Assembly (NCBI RefSeq): GCF_035658495.1
Contig: NZ_CP141945.1
Span: 1,663,501-1,727,500 of the forward strand
DNA length: 64,000 nt
DNA from: Novosphingobium sp. RL4
GTDB taxonomy: Bacteria > Pseudomonadota > Alphaproteobacteria > Sphingomonadales > Sphingomonadaceae
Reading direction: 5' to 3'
How positions within the stretch are numbered: position 1 is the stretch's first letter; each line of letters begins with the position of its first letter. The translations under genes and the position numbers were made by a program. This document shows positions 61,876-64,000 of this stretch, piece by piece. The notes beneath the pieces are model-generated. The model worked only from the letters and a program-made list of their open reading frames with translations, had not been told where the DNA came from and made no database searches.

Positions 61876-62664
61876 TCAGAGCGAGGCCCAGCCACCGTCG
61901 ACCGGCAGGTCGACGCCGGTGATCTGGCGCGAGACGTCGGAGGCGAGGAACAGGCAGGCCGAAGCCACGTCCTCGGCCGTGCTGATCCGGCGCAGGGCAT
62001 ATTCGGCCGCATGCTCGGCGATCACTTCGTCTTCGGTCAGCCCGCGGGCTTCGGCCATGCCGGGCATGACCTTGGTGCGGAAGCGCGGCCCGTCCACCAT
62101 GCCGGGGGCGACGATGTTGACGTTGACGTTGTAGGGCCCCGCTTCGATCGCGGTGGACTTGGTGATGCCGCGCAGGCCCCATTTCGAGGCGGAATAGGCC
62201 ATGCGCCCGGCGCGGCCGTGCATGCCGAAGGTGCCGCCGACATTGACGATCTTGCCATAGCGCCGGGCGACCATGCCGGGCAGCACCGCGCGCATCATCA
62301 GGAAGCAGCCGCCCATGTTGAGCTGGATGATCTCGTCGAAGCCTTCGGGTGTGGTTTCCCACGCCGTTGCGCCGACCGGGCCGGTGCCGCCGGCAACGTT
62401 GACGAGGACATCGACCGGTCCGAAATGGGATTCCGCTGCAGTGACGGCGGCAGCGCAGGCTGCGGGATCGGTAACGTCGCACTTGACGACAAGGGCGGAC
62501 GAGATTTCGTCGATCGCCATCTTCAATATATCGAGCGCTTCGGTGTCGCGGCCCAGCAGAACAAGTTTGGCGCCTTCTTTGGCGAACGATGTAGAAATGG
62601 CCGGACCCATGCCTTTACCCGCGCCGGTAATGACAACAATTCTATCCTTCAATTGCAGGTCCAT
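61876..62664 (-). CDS. Short-chain dehydrogenase/reductase
   Basis: The 262-aa protein has the NAD(P)-binding VVITGAGKGMGPAISTSF, NVAGG, the catalytic Tyr/Lys pair in MAYSASKWGLRGITKS and the Asn in LNMGGCF. Its terminal PVDGGWASL is typical of classical SDRs. It oxidises or reduces an alcohol/ketone; the substrate is unknown. It probably acts in the same pathway as the amidohydrolase, whose gene follows 26 bp downstream, and its promoter faces the divergent LysR gene. Confidence 0.93.
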   Translation of the reverse strand: MDLQLKDRIVVITGAGKGMGPAISTSFAKEGAKLVLLGRDTEALDILKMAIDEISSALVVKCDVTDPAACAAAVTAAESHFGPVDVLVNVAGGTGPVGATAWETTPEGFDEIIQLNMGGCFLMMRAVLPGMVARRYGKIVNVGGTFGMHGRAGRMAYSASKWGLRGITKSTAIEAGPYNVNVNIVAPGMVDGPRFRTKVMPGMAEARGLTEDEVIAEHAAEYALRRISTAEDVASACLFLASDVSRQITGVDLPVDGGWASL

Positions 62665-62865
62665 TGGAACACCCCGAAGACGTGATTTAAATAATACCCC
62701 GATGATAACAATAATGTTGACCGGCGGGCGATATTGTGAGTTTTACGAGGAAGCGCTTCTTCCCAAGCCGCTGCCTCGTGACGTTCGTTGCATAAGGGAT
62801 GTGCCGTTGCCCAAGTGGTGTTAAACCACGGGCAGGGTGTAGCCGAAAATCGAACGGAGTCGCAG
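62665..62865. promoter_or_regulatory. Divergent promoter region, SDR operon and LysR gene
   Basis: This 201-bp gap lies between divergent genes, the usual place for a LysR-type operator. A palindromic ATTTAAAT occurs near 62683. A LysR T-N11-A box cannot be fixed with certainty by eye. Confidence 0.6.
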
Positions 62866-63849
62866 ATGGCGCTACGCAACCAGAGGATCTGGCAATATAT
62901 CGATGAAGTCGCGCGGGTCGGGTCCGTGCGCCAGGCGGCCGAACGGCTGAACGTCACCCCCTCGGCTCTGCTGCGACGAATTCAGGACGTCGAGCACGAT
63001 CTGAACTCGACCATTTTCGAGCGGCACACCTCGGGTGTCAGGCTGACGGCTGCCGGCGAGGTGCTGATCGGCTGGATCAGGATGCAGACATCGGAACTGC
63101 GCCGGGTCTACTCCCAGATCGAGGAGCTCGAAGGGCTGCAGCGCGGCGAAGTCCGGATTGCCTGCAGCCAGGCGGTGGCGCGCAGCTTCGTGCTTCGCCA
63201 CGTCGCCGATTTTCGCGAGAAGCATCCCAACGTCAAGTTCAAGGTCAGCGTTACCGACCACAGCACCGCCGTGCGGGCGCTGATGGAATACGAGATGGAC
63301 CTGGTGCTGATCTTCCGCCCCCTGCGCTCCTCGGAGCTGCATCCGATCATGTCCATCGGGCAGGGGCTGGTCGCGGTGATGGCGGCGGACCATCCGCTGG
63401 CCAAGAACGAAGTGCTGCGGCTCAGGGAATGCGCGCATTACGACGTGGCCATGCCGGACATGGCCTTCGGCGGGCGCGAAATCGTGGAGAGCCGCCTGCT
63501 TTCAAGCTCTGCCAAGCTCAATGTCGCGGTGGAGGCAAACAGCTTCGATTTCCTGGCAGAGCTGGTTGCCGGCAGTGATCTGATTACCTTCCAGATCGAC
63601 ATCGGCGCCGATGTGTGGCGCCACGATCCGCGCTTTGCGGTGCGGCGGATCAGCGATATCGACCGGACTTACGGGCCGCTGGTGCTGGGGCAGCTCAAGG
63701 GGCGCCCGCTGCCGCTGGTCGCGGCCAAGTTCGCCGAGCAGATCGCGCGCGACCTCAACGATTGCCGTTCGCTGCCGACCATCCCGGGCAGCGAGAACTG
63801 GTACGCCGACGAGGACGAGGAAATCGACGAGATCGCTGTCGAGAAATGA
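62866..63849 (+). CDS. LysR-type transcriptional regulator
   Basis: The 327-aa protein has an N-terminal helix-turn-helix (RIWQYIDEVARVGSVRQAAERL, TPSALLRRIQDVEHDLNSTIFER) and a C-terminal type 2 periplasmic-binding-like ligand domain (GEVRIACSQAVARSFVLRHV, MDLVLIFRPLRSSELH, GQGLVAVMAADHPLAK). It likely activates or represses the divergent SDR-amidohydrolase genes in response to a pathway metabolite. ATG 62866 has CGGAG six bases upstream; ATG 62788 extends the frame without a site. The acidic C-terminus (DEDEEIDEIAVEK) is unusual. A bidirectional hairpin follows. Confidence 0.93.
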   Translation: MALRNQRIWQYIDEVARVGSVRQAAERLNVTPSALLRRIQDVEHDLNSTIFERHTSGVRLTAAGEVLIGWIRMQTSELRRVYSQIEELEGLQRGEVRIACSQAVARSFVLRHVADFREKHPNVKFKVSVTDHSTAVRALMEYEMDLVLIFRPLRSSELHPIMSIGQGLVAVMAADHPLAKNEVLRLRECAHYDVAMPDMAFGGREIVESRLLSSSAKLNVAVEANSFDFLAELVAGSDLITFQIDIGADVWRHDPRFAVRRISDIDRTYGPLVLGQLKGRPLPLVAAKFAEQIARDLNDCRSLPTIPGSENWYADEDEEIDEIAVEK

Positions 63850-63862
63850 ACCGGAACAGGTG

Positions 63863-63898
63863 AACCTGGGGCGGGGGATTTTACCCCCGCCCCAGGTT
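63863..63898. terminator. Bidirectional terminator hairpin
   Basis: The arms AACCTGGGGCGGGGG (63863-63877) and CCCCCGCCCCAGGTT (63884-63898) are perfect 15-bp complements with an ATTTTA loop. It lies between the convergent LysR gene and the partial gene at the right edge. Flanking T-runs are short. Confidence 0.75.
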
Positions 63899-63899
63899 T

Positions 63900-64000
63900 C
63901 TAGCCGGTGAAGCCGTAGTCCCGGCTAGCGCCCTCGGGCGTTATCATCCCTTCCTCGATATCGCGGCGGACCTTGGCGGGATCGCGTGTCGCGGGCGCGC
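63900..64000 (-). CDS. C-terminal end of a hydantoinase B/oxoprolinase-type subunit (runs off right edge)
   Basis: On the minus strand one frame reads ...RDPAKVRRDIEEGMITPEG then ASRDYGFTG and stop (63900-63902). The pattern DP-x-x-V-x-x-D followed by a P-x-x-A-x-x-x-YG ending matches the C-terminus of hydantoinase B/N-methylhydantoinase proteins. Only 33 codons are present, so this is tentative. It would fit beside the cyclic amidohydrolase. Its orientation is convergent with the LysR gene. Confidence 0.45.
   Translation of the reverse strand, partial: APATRDPAKVRRDIEEGMITPEGASRDYGFTG

Overview
The window is high-GC alphaproteobacterial DNA. Large TonB-dependent receptors, many Tat-type (RR) leader sequences, and a GlcNAc system built on an EIIA-HPr-EI fusion with a GntR-family NagQ-type regulator point to a sphingomonad, possibly Novosphingobium-like. 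That assignment is an inference from gene content; no rRNA or tRNA gene was found. The window falls into four blocks.

Block 1 (1-34187) reads as a nearly complete N-glycan (glycoprotein glycan) utilisation locus. Two TonB-dependent receptors (962-3979, 7817-10501) provide outer-membrane uptake. The exported enzymes are a glycosylasparaginase (4109-5104), GH92 and GH125 alpha-mannosidases, a GH20 hexosaminidase, GH2 beta-galactosidase-like and beta-mannosidase enzymes, a GH3 beta-xylosidase-like enzyme and a GH29 fucosidase. Released GlcNAc would be imported and phosphorylated by a PTS made of two genes (EIIA-HPr-EI fusion and NagE), then processed by NagA and a SIS-type NagB-II. A NagQ-like GntR regulator sits in the middle. 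Paired TGG-type repeats with 4-base spacing lie upstream of three transcription units and are candidate operators. The GH3 plus GH29 pair suggests the plant-type core (beta-1,2-xylose, core fucose). No PNGase or endo-glycosidase is visible.

Block 2 (34187-54262, minus strand) is one long exopolysaccharide operon. It encodes an initiating sugar transferase, AlgD-like GDP-mannose dehydrogenase, ManC, GalE, two glycosyltransferases, Wzx flippase, two polymerase/ligase-like membrane proteins, Wza, a Wzc tyrosine kinase, an acyltransferase, a heparinase II/III-like lyase and two regulators. Most junctions are 4-base ATGA/GTGA overlaps, so the genes look translationally coupled. ManC plus AlgD predicts a mannuronate-containing polymer.

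Block 3 (54263-57779) holds an EAL-domain (c-di-GMP phosphodiesterase) gene and, divergent from it, a small tyrosine recombinase. Two 25-bp sites with the architecture of recombinase core sites (inverted 10-bp arms around the same 5-bp spacer) lie in opposite orientation at 55990-56014 and 56912-56936. They bracket the recombinase catalytic region, and the left one lies just upstream of the EAL gene. This suggests an invertible segment that could switch a c-di-GMP enzyme next to an EPS operon, and it is the most unusual signal in the window.

Block 4 (57780-64000) is a catabolic cluster: malate synthase G, GlcG/HbpS-like protein, a dihydroorotase/hydantoinase-type cyclic amidohydrolase, an SDR dehydrogenase, a divergent LysR regulator and the C-terminal end of a probable hydantoinase B subunit.
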